This document shows positions 43,758 to 52,427 of a stretch of DNA of 64,000 bases, piece after piece. Both the position numbers and the translations under genes were made by a program. Position 1 is the first letter of the stretch. Each line of letters opens with the position of its first letter. The notes under the pieces were generated by a model that had not been told where the DNA came from, did no database searches, and saw nothing but the letters and a program-made list of their open reading frames with translations. The stretch lies in contig NZ_CP064873.1 of the NCBI RefSeq assembly GCF_019056515.1, positions 1,488,001 through 1,552,000 of the forward strand, read 5' to 3'. The DNA comes from Microbacterium paraoxydans (lineage in GTDB: Bacteria; Actinomycetota; Actinomycetes; Actinomycetales; Microbacteriaceae).

Positions 43758-44089
43758 CCACTCCGAAGTCCCCGTCCGCGGTGGCGACCGGCTCGCCGCG
43801 CTGGCTCGTATGGACCGTCGTCGCCCTCGCCGGGCTCTTCTACGCCTACGCGGTGTGGAACGCGGTCGCCCACCTCATCACCATGGCCCAGACCGGCCTC
43901 ACCGGCACCGGATGGGCGACGCTCCTGTTCGGCGTGGTGTTCCCCGTCCTCGTGTTCGGGTTCGCCTTCGCGATCGGTCGGCGGCGGCGGGTGGGCGAGC
44001 TCGCTCTGACGTTCCTCGCCGGACTCGGGATCGTCGCGGTGTTCTGGATGAGCCTGCTCGCGCTGAGTCTGACGCTGCCCAGCGCCTGA
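43754..44089 (+). CDS. small membrane protein, partner of the previous gene
   Basis: 111 residues with three membrane helices (WLVWTVVALAGLFYAYAVWN, WATLLFGVVFPVLVFGFAFA, LGIVAVFWMSLLALSLTLP) and a basic cytoplasmic loop GRRRRVGE. ATG overlaps the stop of the preceding gene (ATGA), so both are made together and may form a complex. No recognised domain. The following 131 bases before serA hold a likely promoter: a TAGAGT -10 box near 44141. Confidence 0.72.
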   Translation: MTTPKSPSAVATGSPRWLVWTVVALAGLFYAYAVWNAVAHLITMAQTGLTGTGWATLLFGVVFPVLVFGFAFAIGRRRRVGELALTFLAGLGIVAVFWMSLLALSLTLPSA

Positions 44090-44220
44090 GCAGGATCCGT
44101 CACGCCGTCACACGGCACGGAGCGGTCCCGGCGCTCCGGTAGAGTTGTCGCGATCGCGCCCCCGACGGTGTGCGGCGCATCGGCCCCTCCCGCCTGTCGC
44201 GCTGCCCCGAAGGATCCACT

Positions 44221-45825
44221 GTGCCGAAGCCTGTCGTGCTCATCGCCGAAGTACTCTCTCCCGCCACGATCGAGGCGCTCGGCCCCGACTTCGACGTCCG
44301 CCACGTCGATGGCACCGATCGCGAGGCGCTCTTCGCCGCCCTCGCGGAGTCGGACGCGGTGCTCATCCGCTCCGCCACCCGCATCGATGAGGAGGCGCTG
44401 TCGCACGCGCCGAAGCTCAAGGTCGTCGCGCGGGCCGGTGTCGGCCTCGACAACGTCGACATCAAGGCCGCGACCGCGGCCGGCGTCATGGTCGTCAACG
44501 CACCGACGTCGAACATCGTCTCCGCCGCCGAGCTGACGGTCGGCCACATCCTCAGCCTGGCCCGCCGGATCCCGGCCGCGCACGCCTCGCTGTCCGCCGG
44601 GCAGTGGAAGCGCAGCTCCTTCACCGGCGCCGAGCTCTTCGAGAAGACCGTCGGCATCGTCGGACTCGGCCGGATCGGCGCTCTCGTCGCCGCTCGCCTC
44701 GCCGCCTTCGACATGCGCGTGGTCGCGTACGACCCCTACGTCACCTCGGCGCGCGCCCAGCAGCTCGGCGTGCAGCTCCTCTCGCTCGACGAGCTCGTCG
44801 CCGAGGCCGACTTCCTCACGATCCACATGCCCAAGACCCCGGAGACGACGGGCATGATCGGCGCCGAGCAGTTCGCCGCCATGAAGCCGACCGCCTTCGT
44901 CGTCAACGTCGCCCGCGGCGGGCTCATCGACGAGGAGGCGCTGCACGAGGCGCTCGTCGCCGGCGAGATCGCCGGCGCCGGCCTGGACGTCTTCACCTCC
45001 GAGCCCCCGGCCGAGGGTGGCAGCGCCCGCGCTCTGCTCGACCTCCCGAACGTCGTCGTGACCCCGCACCTCGGTGCGAGCACGGAAGAGGCGCAGGAGA
45101 AGGCCGGCGTCTCGGTCGCGCGCTCGGTGCGGCTCGCGCTCGGCGGCGACCTCGTCCCGGACGCGGTCAACGTCGCGGGCGGCGTCATCGATCCGTACGT
45201 GCGTCCCGGCATCTCGCTCGTGGAGAAGCTCGGCCAGATCTTCGCCGCGCTGGCCACGTCGCCGCTCACGAGCCTCGACGTCGAGGTGCACGGCGAGCTC
45301 AACGACTACGACGTGAGCGTGCTCAAGCTCGCCGCCCTCAAGGGTGTCTTCACGAACATCGTGAGCGAGACCGTGTCGTACGTGAACGCGCCGCTCCTGG
45401 CGGAGCAGCGCGGCATCACGGTGCGCCTGCTCAAGGACGACGTGAGCGAGGAGTACCGGAACGTCATCACCCTCACGGGGGCGCTGTCCGACGGATCGCA
45501 GCTCTCGGTGTCGGGCACGCTGACCGGACCGAAGCAGGCCGAGAAGCTCGTCGGCATCAACGACCACGCCCTGGAGCTGCCGATCGAGAAGCACCACGTC
45601 GTGATGCTCTACACCGACCGCCCCGGCATCGTGGCCGTCTACGGGCAGAAGTTCGGCGAGGCCGGGATCAACATCGCCGGCATGCAGATCTCGCGGCTCG
45701 CAGCGGGGGACCAGGCGCTCAGCGTGCTGACGCTCGACTCGCCCGTCTCCGAGGAGTTGCTGGACGACGTGCGCGGCGCCATCGACGCCGACCTCTTCCG
45801 CCAGATCGAGATCACCGAGGTCTGA
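44221..45825 (+). CDS. serA: D-3-phosphoglycerate dehydrogenase
   Basis: The first step of serine synthesis, oxidising 3-phosphoglycerate with NAD. The 534-residue protein is the long actinobacterial form: catalytic and NAD domain (VGIVGLGRIGALVAARLAAF; VNVARGGLID with the substrate Arg; TPHLGAST with the catalytic His), an ASB domain, and a C-terminal ACT domain (MLYTDRPGIVAVYGQKFGEA) that binds serine for feedback. The GTG start at 44221 has GAAGGATCC in front. A perfect 15-bp hairpin ends the unit. In related genomes serA commonly lies near ilvC and leuB; here the ilvC neighbour is ~15 kb away. Confidence 0.95.
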   Translation: MPKPVVLIAEVLSPATIEALGPDFDVRHVDGTDREALFAALAESDAVLIRSATRIDEEALSHAPKLKVVARAGVGLDNVDIKAATAAGVMVVNAPTSNIVSAAELTVGHILSLARRIPAAHASLSAGQWKRSSFTGAELFEKTVGIVGLGRIGALVAARLAAFDMRVVAYDPYVTSARAQQLGVQLLSLDELVAEADFLTIHMPKTPETTGMIGAEQFAAMKPTAFVVNVARGGLIDEEALHEALVAGEIAGAGLDVFTSEPPAEGGSARALLDLPNVVVTPHLGASTEEAQEKAGVSVARSVRLALGGDLVPDAVNVAGGVIDPYVRPGISLVEKLGQIFAALATSPLTSLDVEVHGELNDYDVSVLKLAALKGVFTNIVSETVSYVNAPLLAEQRGITVRLLKDDVSEEYRNVITLTGALSDGSQLSVSGTLTGPKQAEKLVGINDHALELPIEKHHVVMLYTDRPGIVAVYGQKFGEAGINIAGMQISRLAAGDQALSVLTLDSPVSEELLDDVRGAIDADLFRQIEITEV

Positions 45826-45840
45826 CACCGCAGAGCGGGG

Positions 45841-45875
45841 GAGAAGGGCGGGAGCGCGATGCTCCCGCCCTTCTC
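45841..45875. terminator. serA terminator
   Basis: GAGAAGGGCGGGAGC (45841-45855) and its exact complement (45861-45875) make a 15-bp stem with a GCGAT loop, 15 bases after the serA stop. It is also next to the end of the opposite-strand TetR gene and can work in both directions. Confidence 0.82.
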
Positions 45876-45898
45876 CGTATCTGCAGCCTTTTCCGGCG

Positions 45899-46441
45899 TC
45901 AGGCGGTGGCCCGCAGCACGAGCGCGATGAGATCGGCGAGCTCGTCGCTCCGCGGGACCAGGCGCTCCGGGCCGTGCACGTCGAGCGAGTTGTTGAAGTA
46001 GAGGCCGTCGCTCACGAGCATCACGAGGTCGAGGCTGGCGGTGTCACGGACGTGCGGACGGATCGTCTCCGCCCAGCGGCGCCGGGTATCCCGGAGCATG
46101 TCGGACGCGGCGGTCGAACCGCCCTGGGCCAGCCGGGTCGTGGCGATGAGCGCCCGATCGAGGGCGTCGTCCTCCATCACCGAGGTCCGGACGTAGTACG
46201 CGACGGGACCTTCGTCGGCGGTGCGCATGCGCTCCAGGTCGAGCGTGGTCAGGTGGTCGAGGCGCTCCAGGAGCCCGGCCTCGAGGTCGTCCTTGGAGCG
46301 GAAGTGGTAGAGCAGGCCGCCCTTCGACACGCCCGCGGCCTTCGCCGTGGCCTCGAGCGTCGCGGCGCGTTCGCCCTCGTCGATGAGAATCGCCTCGAAG
46401 GCGTCGAGGACCTTCTCGCGGGCGAGGGGAGGGCGGGGCAT
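45899..46441 (-). CDS. TetR/AcrR family regulator
   Basis: 180 residues. The N-terminal HTH reads VLDAFEAILIDEGERAATLE, ATAKAAGVSKGGLLYHFRSK and DDLEAGLLERLDHL, the TetR signature with the KGGLLYHF recognition helix. The helical C-terminal domain binds a ligand. It is divergent from a QacA-type exporter with a large palindrome between them, so it almost certainly represses that exporter and itself. ATG 46441 is supported by the domain start. The ligand is unknown, probably a hydrophobic drug or a toxic metabolite. Confidence 0.92.
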   Translation of the reverse strand: MPRPPLAREKVLDAFEAILIDEGERAATLEATAKAAGVSKGGLLYHFRSKDDLEAGLLERLDHLTTLDLERMRTADEGPVAYYVRTSVMEDDALDRALIATTRLAQGGSTAASDMLRDTRRRWAETIRPHVRDTASLDLVMLVSDGLYFNNSLDVHGPERLVPRSDELADLIALVLRATA

Positions 46442-46478
46442 CGGTCATCCTCTGAGCGGAAACGGGAGGGCGGCATCT

Positions 46479-46508
46479 GTTACTATACCAGCCGGACGGT
46501 TTAGTAAC
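46479..46508. promoter_or_regulatory. TetR operator
   Basis: A 30-base imperfect palindrome: the outer arms GTTACTA and TAGTAAC are exact complements, inner ACC/GGT pairs continue the symmetry, and CCGG sits at the centre. It overlaps TATAGT (46482-46487 on the minus strand), a good -10 box for the regulator, and lies 30 bases before the exporter start. It is markedly AT-richer than its surroundings. Confidence 0.75.
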
Positions 46509-46537
46509 GAGTCGTCCGCAGGAAGGAAAGGTGTTCC

Positions 46538-48073
46538 ATGACCCGTACTGCGTCGATCCCGACGACAGAGACGGAAGCTTCCCGCGTCGGGGCTCGGGGG
46601 TGGGCGGCGCTCGTCGTCCTCATGCTCCCGGTGCTGCTGGTGTCGGTGGACAACACGGTGCTGAGCTTCGCGCTGCCCGAGATCTCGATCTCGCTCGCGC
46701 CGAGCGGGGCCGAGCAGCTCTGGATCATCGACGTCTATCCGCTCGTGCTCGCCGGACTCCTGGTGACCATGGGAACGCTCGGGGACCGCTTCGGGCGTCG
46801 CCGCCTGCTCCTCATCGGCGCCACCGGATTCGCCGTGGTCTCCGCGCTGGCCGCCTTCGCGCCGACCGCGGGCCTGCTGATCGCCGCCCGTGCGCTGCTC
46901 GGCTTCTTCGGCGCCATGCTGATGCCGTCGACGCTGTCGCTGCTGCGATCGATCTTCCAGAACCGCGACCAGCGCCGCATGGCCATCGCGGTCTGGGCGT
47001 CCGCGTTCTCCGCCGGATCCGCGCTCGGCCCGATCGTCGGGGGCTTCCTCCTCGAGCACTTCGCGTGGGGCTCGGTGTTCCTCATCGCCGTCCCCGTCCT
47101 CATCCCGTTGCTCATCGCCGCACCGCTGCTCGTGCCGGAGAGCCGTGACCCCAACCCCGGCCGCATCGACCCGCTCAGCATCGCCCTCTCGATGGCCGCG
47201 ATGATCCCGGTCGTCTACGCGATCAAGTCGTTCGCGGTCGACGGTCCGTCGCTGTACGCCGGGGGATGGGCTCTGCTCGGTCTTGTGATGGGGACGCTGT
47301 TCGTGCGCCGTCAGCTCCGCGCCGACACCCCGATGCTCGACATGGCGCTGTTCCGCCGTGGGTCGTTCTCGGGCGCGATCCTGGTGAACCTGCTCAGCGT
47401 CGTGGCCCTCGTCGGGTTCCTCTACTTCGTCTCGCAGCACCTGCAGCTCGTGCTGGGGCTCTCGCCGATGGTCGCGGGCCTCGCTCTCGTGCCCGGGATG
47501 GCGGCCATGATCGTCGCCGGACTCACGGTGGTGCCGATCTCGCGGCGGGTTCCGCCGCATGTGCTCATCCCGGCGGCGCTGGTGTTCTCCGTCGCGGGGT
47601 ACCTCATCGTCGCCTTCACGACGCACGAGCACGGCGTGGCACCGCTCATCCTCGCCTTCGTCGTCCTCGGCATCGGCATCGGTGCGGCCGAGACCATCTC
47701 GAACGAGCTCATCCTCTCCAGCGCCCCCGCGGCGAAGGCGGGTGCCGCGAGCGCGGTGTCCGAGACGGCGTACGAGCTCGGCGCCGTGCTGGGGACCGCG
47801 ATCCTCGGCGGCATCATCACCGCGTTCTACCGCGGCGCGCTGGTGCTGCCCGAGGGGCTTCCGGCCGAGGTGGCCCGCGCTGCGCAGGAGACGCTGGCCG
47901 GCGCGTACACCGCCGCCCACGAGCTCCCGGCCGCGCTCGGCGACGCCCTGTGGCAGGCGGCGGCCGACGCGTTCGGCTCGGGAGTCACGGTCACGTCGCT
48001 CATCGGTGCGGGCCTCGTCGTCGTCGCGGCGGTCATCGCGGCCGTCACACTGCGCAAGGCACCCACGCACTGA
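46538..48073 (+). CDS. MFS drug exporter (EmrB/QacA family, 14 helices)
   Basis: 511 residues, the length of the 14-helix DHA2 class. The first helix/loop has [35 protein letters not shown] is the loop 2-3 motif; [20 protein letters not shown] is the antiporter motif C. A large C-terminal loop (PTH end, with [20 protein letters not shown]) is also typical of the SmvA/QacA group. It is expected to export cationic or hydrophobic compounds using the proton gradient. It is controlled by the divergent TetR protein. The start ATG 46538 has GGAAGGAAAG ahead. Confidence 0.92.
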   Translation: MTRTASIPTTETEASRVGARGWAALVVLMLPVLLVSVDNTVLSFALPEISISLAPSGAEQLWIIDVYPLVLAGLLVTMGTLGDRFGRRRLLLIGATGFAVVSALAAFAPTAGLLIAARALLGFFGAMLMPSTLSLLRSIFQNRDQRRMAIAVWASAFSAGSALGPIVGGFLLEHFAWGSVFLIAVPVLIPLLIAAPLLVPESRDPNPGRIDPLSIALSMAAMIPVVYAIKSFAVDGPSLYAGGWALLGLVMGTLFVRRQLRADTPMLDMALFRRGSFSGAILVNLLSVVALVGFLYFVSQHLQLVLGLSPMVAGLALVPGMAAMIVAGLTVVPISRRVPPHVLIPAALVFSVAGYLIVAFTTHEHGVAPLILAFVVLGIGIGAAETISNELILSSAPAAKAGAASAVSETAYELGAVLGTAILGGIITAFYRGALVLPEGLPAEVARAAQETLAGAYTAAHELPAALGDALWQAAADAFGSGVTVTSLIGAGLVVVAAVIAAVTLRKAPTH

Positions 48074-48155
48074 CCACTACGCTGGGGGGACCGGCCCGTC
48101 CGACCCGCGGTCGCGCCGCGGCCGGTCCACCCCCGTGCAGTGCGCAAGGAGTCTC

Positions 48156-49199
48156 ATGTCGCGTGTCGTGAAGCTGGCCGTCATCCCGGGTGACGGCATC
48201 GGTCCCGAGGTCATCGCCGAGGCGGAGAAGGTGCTCGACGCCGTCACCGCCGACAGCGCCGTGACGTTCGACAAGACCCGCTTCTCGCTCGGTGCCGGCC
48301 GGTACCTCGAGACCGGCGACACGCTCACCGACGAGGACCTCGCCGCGATCTCCGCCCACGACGCGATCCTCCTCGGCGCGGTCGGCGGCACGCCGGGGGA
48401 CCCGCGCCTGAAGGACGCGAACATCGAGCGCGGACTCCTGCTGAAGCTCCGGTTCACCCTCGACCACTACGTGAATCTGCGCCCCTCGAAGCTCTTCGCC
48501 GGAGCGCCCGGTCCGCTGTCCGACCCGGGCGAGGTCGACTTCGTCGTGGTCCGTGAAGGGACGGAGGGGCCCTACGTCGGCAACGGCGGAGCGATCCGGA
48601 AGGGGACGCCGCAGGAGGTCGCGAACGAGACCTCCGTGAACACGGCGTTCGGCGTCGAGCGGGTCGTCCGCTACGCCTTCGCGCTTGCCGAGCGCCGCCG
48701 TCAGAAGCTCACCCTCGTGCACAAGACCAACGTGCTCGTGCACGCCGGTGCGATCTGGCAGCGCATCGTGAACGAGGTCGCCACCGAGCACCCCGACGTC
48801 GCCGTCGACTACCTGCACGTCGACGCCGCCACGATCTTCCTCGTCACCGATCCCTCGCGTTTCGACGTGATCGTGACGGACAATCTCTTCGGTGACATCC
48901 TCACCGACCTCGCCGGCGCCGTCACGGGCGGCATCGGCCTCGCCGCCTCGGGGAACATCAACCCCGATGGCGCCTTCCCGTCGATGTTCGAGCCCGTGCA
49001 CGGCTCGGCTCCGGACATCGCGGGTCAGCAGAAGGCCGACCCGACCGCCGCGATCCTCTCCATCGCGCTGCTGCTCGACCACCTCGGCCTGACGGCCGAG
49101 TCGGCGCGTGTCAGCGCCGCGGTCGAGGCGGACATCGCCGCCCGCAGCGGTGCCCGCACCACCGCGGAGATCGGCTCCGCGATCACTGCCCGTCTCTGA
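48156..49199 (+). CDS. leuB: 3-isopropylmalate dehydrogenase
   Basis: Oxidative decarboxylation of 3-isopropylmalate in leucine synthesis. The 347-residue protein has [40 protein letters not shown] (the substrate-binding phospho-loop equivalent), [29 protein letters not shown] (metal-binding Asp) and [13 protein letters not shown] (NAD). It is the actinobacterial LeuB type. ATG 48156 follows AAGGAGTCTC. ilvE follows after 62 bases, so leucine and transamination genes are probably expressed together. Confidence 0.95.
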   Translation: MSRVVKLAVIPGDGIGPEVIAEAEKVLDAVTADSAVTFDKTRFSLGAGRYLETGDTLTDEDLAAISAHDAILLGAVGGTPGDPRLKDANIERGLLLKLRFTLDHYVNLRPSKLFAGAPGPLSDPGEVDFVVVREGTEGPYVGNGGAIRKGTPQEVANETSVNTAFGVERVVRYAFALAERRRQKLTLVHKTNVLVHAGAIWQRIVNEVATEHPDVAVDYLHVDAATIFLVTDPSRFDVIVTDNLFGDILTDLAGAVTGGIGLAASGNINPDGAFPSMFEPVHGSAPDIAGQQKADPTAAILSIALLLDHLGLTAESARVSAAVEADIAARSGARTTAEIGSAITARL

Positions 49200-49261
49200 A
49201 CGGCGGGCGTAGGCTGACAGGGCGCGAGGATGCGCCCACCCCACGAGGATTGGATGACGAC

Positions 49262-50362
49262 ATGACGACGATCGACGCCGAGACGAGCGTGGCTCCCCTG
49301 GAGTTCGCCGTGACGAAGAACCTGAACGCGGCCTCGCCGGCACGCGTCGCCGAAGTGCTGGAGAACCCCGGTTTCGGGGTCGTCTTCACCGACCACATGG
49401 TCGACATCTGCTGGTCGGCCAAGGGCGGCTGGCACCGTCCGCGCGTGCAGCCCTACGGCCCGATCCCGCTCGACCCCGCGGCGTCCGTGCTGCACTACGC
49501 GCAGGAGATCTTCGAGGGCATCAAGGCCTACCGGCACGCGGACGGTTCGATCCACACCTTCCGTCCCGACCGCAACGCCGCGCGCCTGCAGGCGAGCGCC
49601 CGCCGCCTGGCGCTGCCGGAGCTGCCGACGGAGTACTTCATCCAGTCGCTGCGCGAGCTCATCGCCGTCGACGGCCGCTGGGTGCCCTCCGGCGCCGACC
49701 AGAGCCTGTACCTGCGGCCGTTCATGTTCGCCAAGGAGGCCTTCCTCGGCGTGCGCGCGGCGCAGAAGGTCGCCTACTACGTGATCGCGAGCCCCGCCGG
49801 TGCGTACTTCACGGGCGGCGTGAAGCCCGTGCGGATCTGGCTCTCCGAGGACTACGCCCGCGCGGGTCGCGGTGGCACCGGCAAGGCGAAGGCGGGCGGC
49901 AACTACGCCTCTAGCCTCCTGCCGCAGGCCGAGGCCAGTGCGAAGGGCTGCGACCAGGTCGTGTTCCTCAACGAGAACCGCGATGTCGAGGAGCTCGGCG
50001 GCATGAACGTCGTGTTCGTGTTCAAGGACGGTCGTGTCGTCACGCCCGAGTCGGACAGCATCCTCGAGGGCATCACGCGCGACTCGCTGCTGCAGCTGGC
50101 CGAGGACCGCGGCTACACGGTCGAGAAGCGTCCGATCTCGATCGACGAGTGGCGTGAGGGCGTGGCCTCCGGTGACATCGTCGAGGTGTTCGCCTGTGGC
50201 ACGGCCGCGGTCGTGACCCCGATCGGAGCGCTCGTGGGCGAGGGCTTGGACGAGCCGCAGCCGCTGGGCGAGCTGGCGCTGTCCCTCCGTGAGGAGCTCA
50301 CCGACATCCAGTACGGGCGCCGCGAGGACAAGCACGGCTGGCTGCTCCGCCTCGACGCCTGA
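49262..50362 (+). CDS. ilvE: branched-chain amino acid aminotransferase
   Basis: A PLP fold IV enzyme that makes leucine, isoleucine and valine from their keto acids. The 366-residue protein has the catalytic Lys210 in GTGKAKAGGNYASSL, then FLNENRDVEELGGMNVVFVF and VFACGTAAVVTPIG for cofactor and substrate binding. It is of the long (BCAT2-like) actinobacterial type. ATG 49262 is used; an in-frame TTG at 49250 would add MDDD. It is followed by a long imperfect hairpin at 50371-50431. Confidence 0.95.
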   Translation: MTTIDAETSVAPLEFAVTKNLNAASPARVAEVLENPGFGVVFTDHMVDICWSAKGGWHRPRVQPYGPIPLDPAASVLHYAQEIFEGIKAYRHADGSIHTFRPDRNAARLQASARRLALPELPTEYFIQSLRELIAVDGRWVPSGADQSLYLRPFMFAKEAFLGVRAAQKVAYYVIASPAGAYFTGGVKPVRIWLSEDYARAGRGGTGKAKAGGNYASSLLPQAEASAKGCDQVVFLNENRDVEELGGMNVVFVFKDGRVVTPESDSILEGITRDSLLQLAEDRGYTVEKRPISIDEWREGVASGDIVEVFACGTAAVVTPIGALVGEGLDEPQPLGELALSLREELTDIQYGRREDKHGWLLRLDA

Positions 50363-50370
50363 TCCGATTC

Positions 50371-50431
50371 CCCGAGGCCCCGTCTTCCCGTCGACACCCC
50401 GCCGTGTCGACGCGTGGAAGGCGGGGTCTCG
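50371..50431. terminator. long hairpin after ilvE
   Basis: A ~61-base imperfect inverted repeat: CCGAG, CCCCG, CTTCC and GTCGACAC on the left pair with GTGTCGAC, GGAAG, CGGGG and CTCGG on the right, with a CCCGCC loop and a few bulges. It starts nine bases after the ilvE stop. It may be a terminator or a member of an interspersed repeat family, as part of its sequence (GTCTCG) recurs at 51557-51619. Confidence 0.55.
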
Positions 50432-50552
50432 GCGTGTACCGGGGGGCTCGCGCGCTGGGACTGTTCCTGCACAATGCGGGGGGAGTGGGGGAAGAGAGGT
50501 GGGGGGTGTGGAGAACGAGAGGTGAGGGGAGTAGGCGGGGGAGAGTGAGGGG

Positions 50553-51533
50553 ATGTCGCGGCGCCTCTCGTTCTCCGAAGCCTGGGATCTTGTGCGATCG
50601 CGGGAGGAGGTCCTCGACACGGGGGTCACGGAACGGGAGCTGAGGGAGGCGGTCGCGCACGGCAGGCTGCGACGGGTGCACCGCGGGGCGTATGTCGACG
50701 CGGAGGTCTGGGGCCAGCTGTGGCCCGAGGGAAGGCAGCTCGTGCGGGTGTGCGCCGTCCGTCGGGCCAGCCTCGGCGGAGGTCCGGTGTTCTCGCATCT
50801 CTCCGCGGCGGCGCTCTGGGGGCTGCCGCTCGTGGGGCCGATCCGGGACGACGTGCACACCGCGATCCGCAGCCGTCGGCACAGCAGGACCGAGGCCGGG
50901 GTCGTCCGACACCAGATGACGCTCGATGAGAGCGACATCGTCCGGCGGCACGGGATCCGGTGCACCTCGTTGATCCGTACCGTGGTCGACCTCGCCCGGC
51001 TGCTGCGCCCGGAGGCCGTCGTCGCGGCCGGGGACGCGGCTCTGCGGATGGTCTCGATCGACGGACACGAGGTCGACCACGGTGAGGTCGACGCCTGGCG
51101 GGCCGAGGTCGACCGGCTGTGCGTGGCGGGGCTCCGGGGCGTGCGTCGCGCGCGGTGGATCGGAACCTTCGCCGACGGACGGGCGCAGCTTCCGGGCGAG
51201 AGCGTGAGCCGCCTGCAGCTCCACCGACTCGGCTTCCGGGACATCGATCTGCAGGTTCCCCTCGTGGGCCCCGACGGCGCGCGGTACTTCGCCGACTTCG
51301 GGTTCCCGCGGTCGCAGGCCTTCGGGGAGTTCGACGGGGAGGACAAGTACCGGGACGCGGAGCTGCGGACGACGCCCACGGCGGCCGATGCGGTGATGGC
51401 GGAGAAGCACCGCGAGGACGAGATCCGCGGGGTCACGGGGTGGCGCGTGGTGCGCTGGGGCTCCTCGCACATCCGCACCCCCGAGGATCTCGGGCGCCGG
51501 CTCGCCGCGTTCGGCATCCGCCCGCCCGGCTGA
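50553..51533 (+). CDS. winged-helix protein with nuclease-like C-terminus (AbiEi-like)
   Basis: 326 residues in two parts. The N-terminus (VTERELREAVAHGRLRRVHR, then GAYVDAEVWGQLWPEG, and SHLSAAALWGLPLVGPIRDD) matches the AbiEi-type antitoxin/regulator winged helix. The C-terminus has RYFADFGFPRSQAFGEFDGE followed by DKY, with the Asp...Glu-x-Asp spacing of DUF559/Vsr-like PD-(D/E)xK folds. No toxin partner (AbiEii-like nucleotidyltransferase) is next to it. Such solo fusions are frequent in Actinobacteria and their role is unknown. ATG 50553 has GGGGAGAGTGAGGGG ahead. It is flanked on both sides by repeat-like hairpins. Confidence 0.65.
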   Translation: MSRRLSFSEAWDLVRSREEVLDTGVTERELREAVAHGRLRRVHRGAYVDAEVWGQLWPEGRQLVRVCAVRRASLGGGPVFSHLSAAALWGLPLVGPIRDDVHTAIRSRRHSRTEAGVVRHQMTLDESDIVRRHGIRCTSLIRTVVDLARLLRPEAVVAAGDAALRMVSIDGHEVDHGEVDAWRAEVDRLCVAGLRGVRRARWIGTFADGRAQLPGESVSRLQLHRLGFRDIDLQVPLVGPDGARYFADFGFPRSQAFGEFDGEDKYRDAELRTTPTAADAVMAEKHREDEIRGVTGWRVVRWGSSHIRTPEDLGRRLAAFGIRPPG

Positions 51534-51556
51534 GGTCTGTCGAGCCCCGGGGTCGC

Positions 51557-51619
51557 GTCGAGACCCCACCCCGCCTCCGCACGTGAGCGGGGGTCTCGAC
51601 GAGAGAGCGGGGTCTCGAC
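51557..51619. repeat. GTCGAGACCCC repeats
   Basis: GTCGAGACCCC at 51557-51567 is followed by two copies of its reverse complement at 51590-51600 and 51609-51619. The first and second can form an 11-bp stem with a 22-base loop. It lies between the AbiEi-like gene and the hydrolase gene, and looks like an interspersed palindromic element or a terminator. Confidence 0.5.
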
Positions 51620-51647
51620 GGGGGAGCAGGGGATCTAGGGTGGAGGG

Positions 51648-52427
51648 ATGAAGATCGCTCGGTTCCGCCACGACGACGCCATCATGTACGGGATCATCGA
51701 CGACCGCGAGCTCGTGGTCCTCGCCGGGGACCCGATGTTCTCCGGGTACGAGACGACCGGCGCGCGTATCCCGCTGACCGAGGCCACGCTGCTCGCGCCC
51801 GTGATCCCGCGCTCCAAGGTCGTGTGCGTCGGGAAGAACTACCACGACCACGCCGCCGAGATGGGCGGAGTGGCCCCCGAGGAGCCGCTGCTGTTCCTCA
51901 AGCCGAACACCGCCGTGATCGGCCCGGACGACGCGATCGTGCGTCCTGTCGCGCTGTCCGAGCGGACGGAGTACGAGGGCGAGCTCGTAGTCGTGATCGG
52001 GCGGATCGCCAAGAACGTGAAGGCGGAGAACGCCCTCGACCACGTGCTCGGCTACACGATCGGCAACGACGTCACGGCGCGCGACCTGCAGCGCAAGGAC
52101 GGGCAGTGGTCGCGGGCGAAGGGCTTCGACACGTTCTGCCCGCTCGGCCCCGTGATCGAGACGGACTTCGACCCCACGCAGGCCACGATCGAGACGCGGG
52201 TGAACGGCGAGGTCCGCCAGCATGCGCCGCTCACCGACATGATCCACTCGGTCGCCGCGATCATCGAGTACGCCTCCGCGGTGTTCACGCTCCTTCCGGG
52301 TGACGTCATCATGACGGGGACCCCCGCCGGCGTGGGCACCTTCGAGGCGGGTGACACGGTCGAGGTCGAGATCTCCGGACTCGGCATCCTCCGCAACACC
52401 GCGCGCGACGCCGCTCCCGCGTCATGA
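51648..52427 (+). CDS. fumarylacetoacetate hydrolase family protein
   Basis: 259 residues. The N-terminal cap (MKIARFRHDDAIMYGIIDD) is followed by the FAH fold: VVCVGKNYHDHAAEMGGVAP, LFLKPNTAVIGPDDAIVRP, EYEGELVVVIG (metal-binding Glu-x-Glu), GYTIGNDVTARDLQ and MTGTPAGVGTFEAGDTVEVE. The family includes acylpyruvate hydrolases, 2-hydroxyhepta-diene-dioate isomerases and oxaloacetate decarboxylases, so the exact reaction is open. TAGGGT (51636-51641) ends six bases before ATG 51648, again a leaderless arrangement. It overlaps the MFS gene by four bases. Confidence 0.88.
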   Translation: MKIARFRHDDAIMYGIIDDRELVVLAGDPMFSGYETTGARIPLTEATLLAPVIPRSKVVCVGKNYHDHAAEMGGVAPEEPLLFLKPNTAVIGPDDAIVRPVALSERTEYEGELVVVIGRIAKNVKAENALDHVLGYTIGNDVTARDLQRKDGQWSRAKGFDTFCPLGPVIETDFDPTQATIETRVNGEVRQHAPLTDMIHSVAAIIEYASAVFTLLPGDVIMTGTPAGVGTFEAGDTVEVEISGLGILRNTARDAAPAS

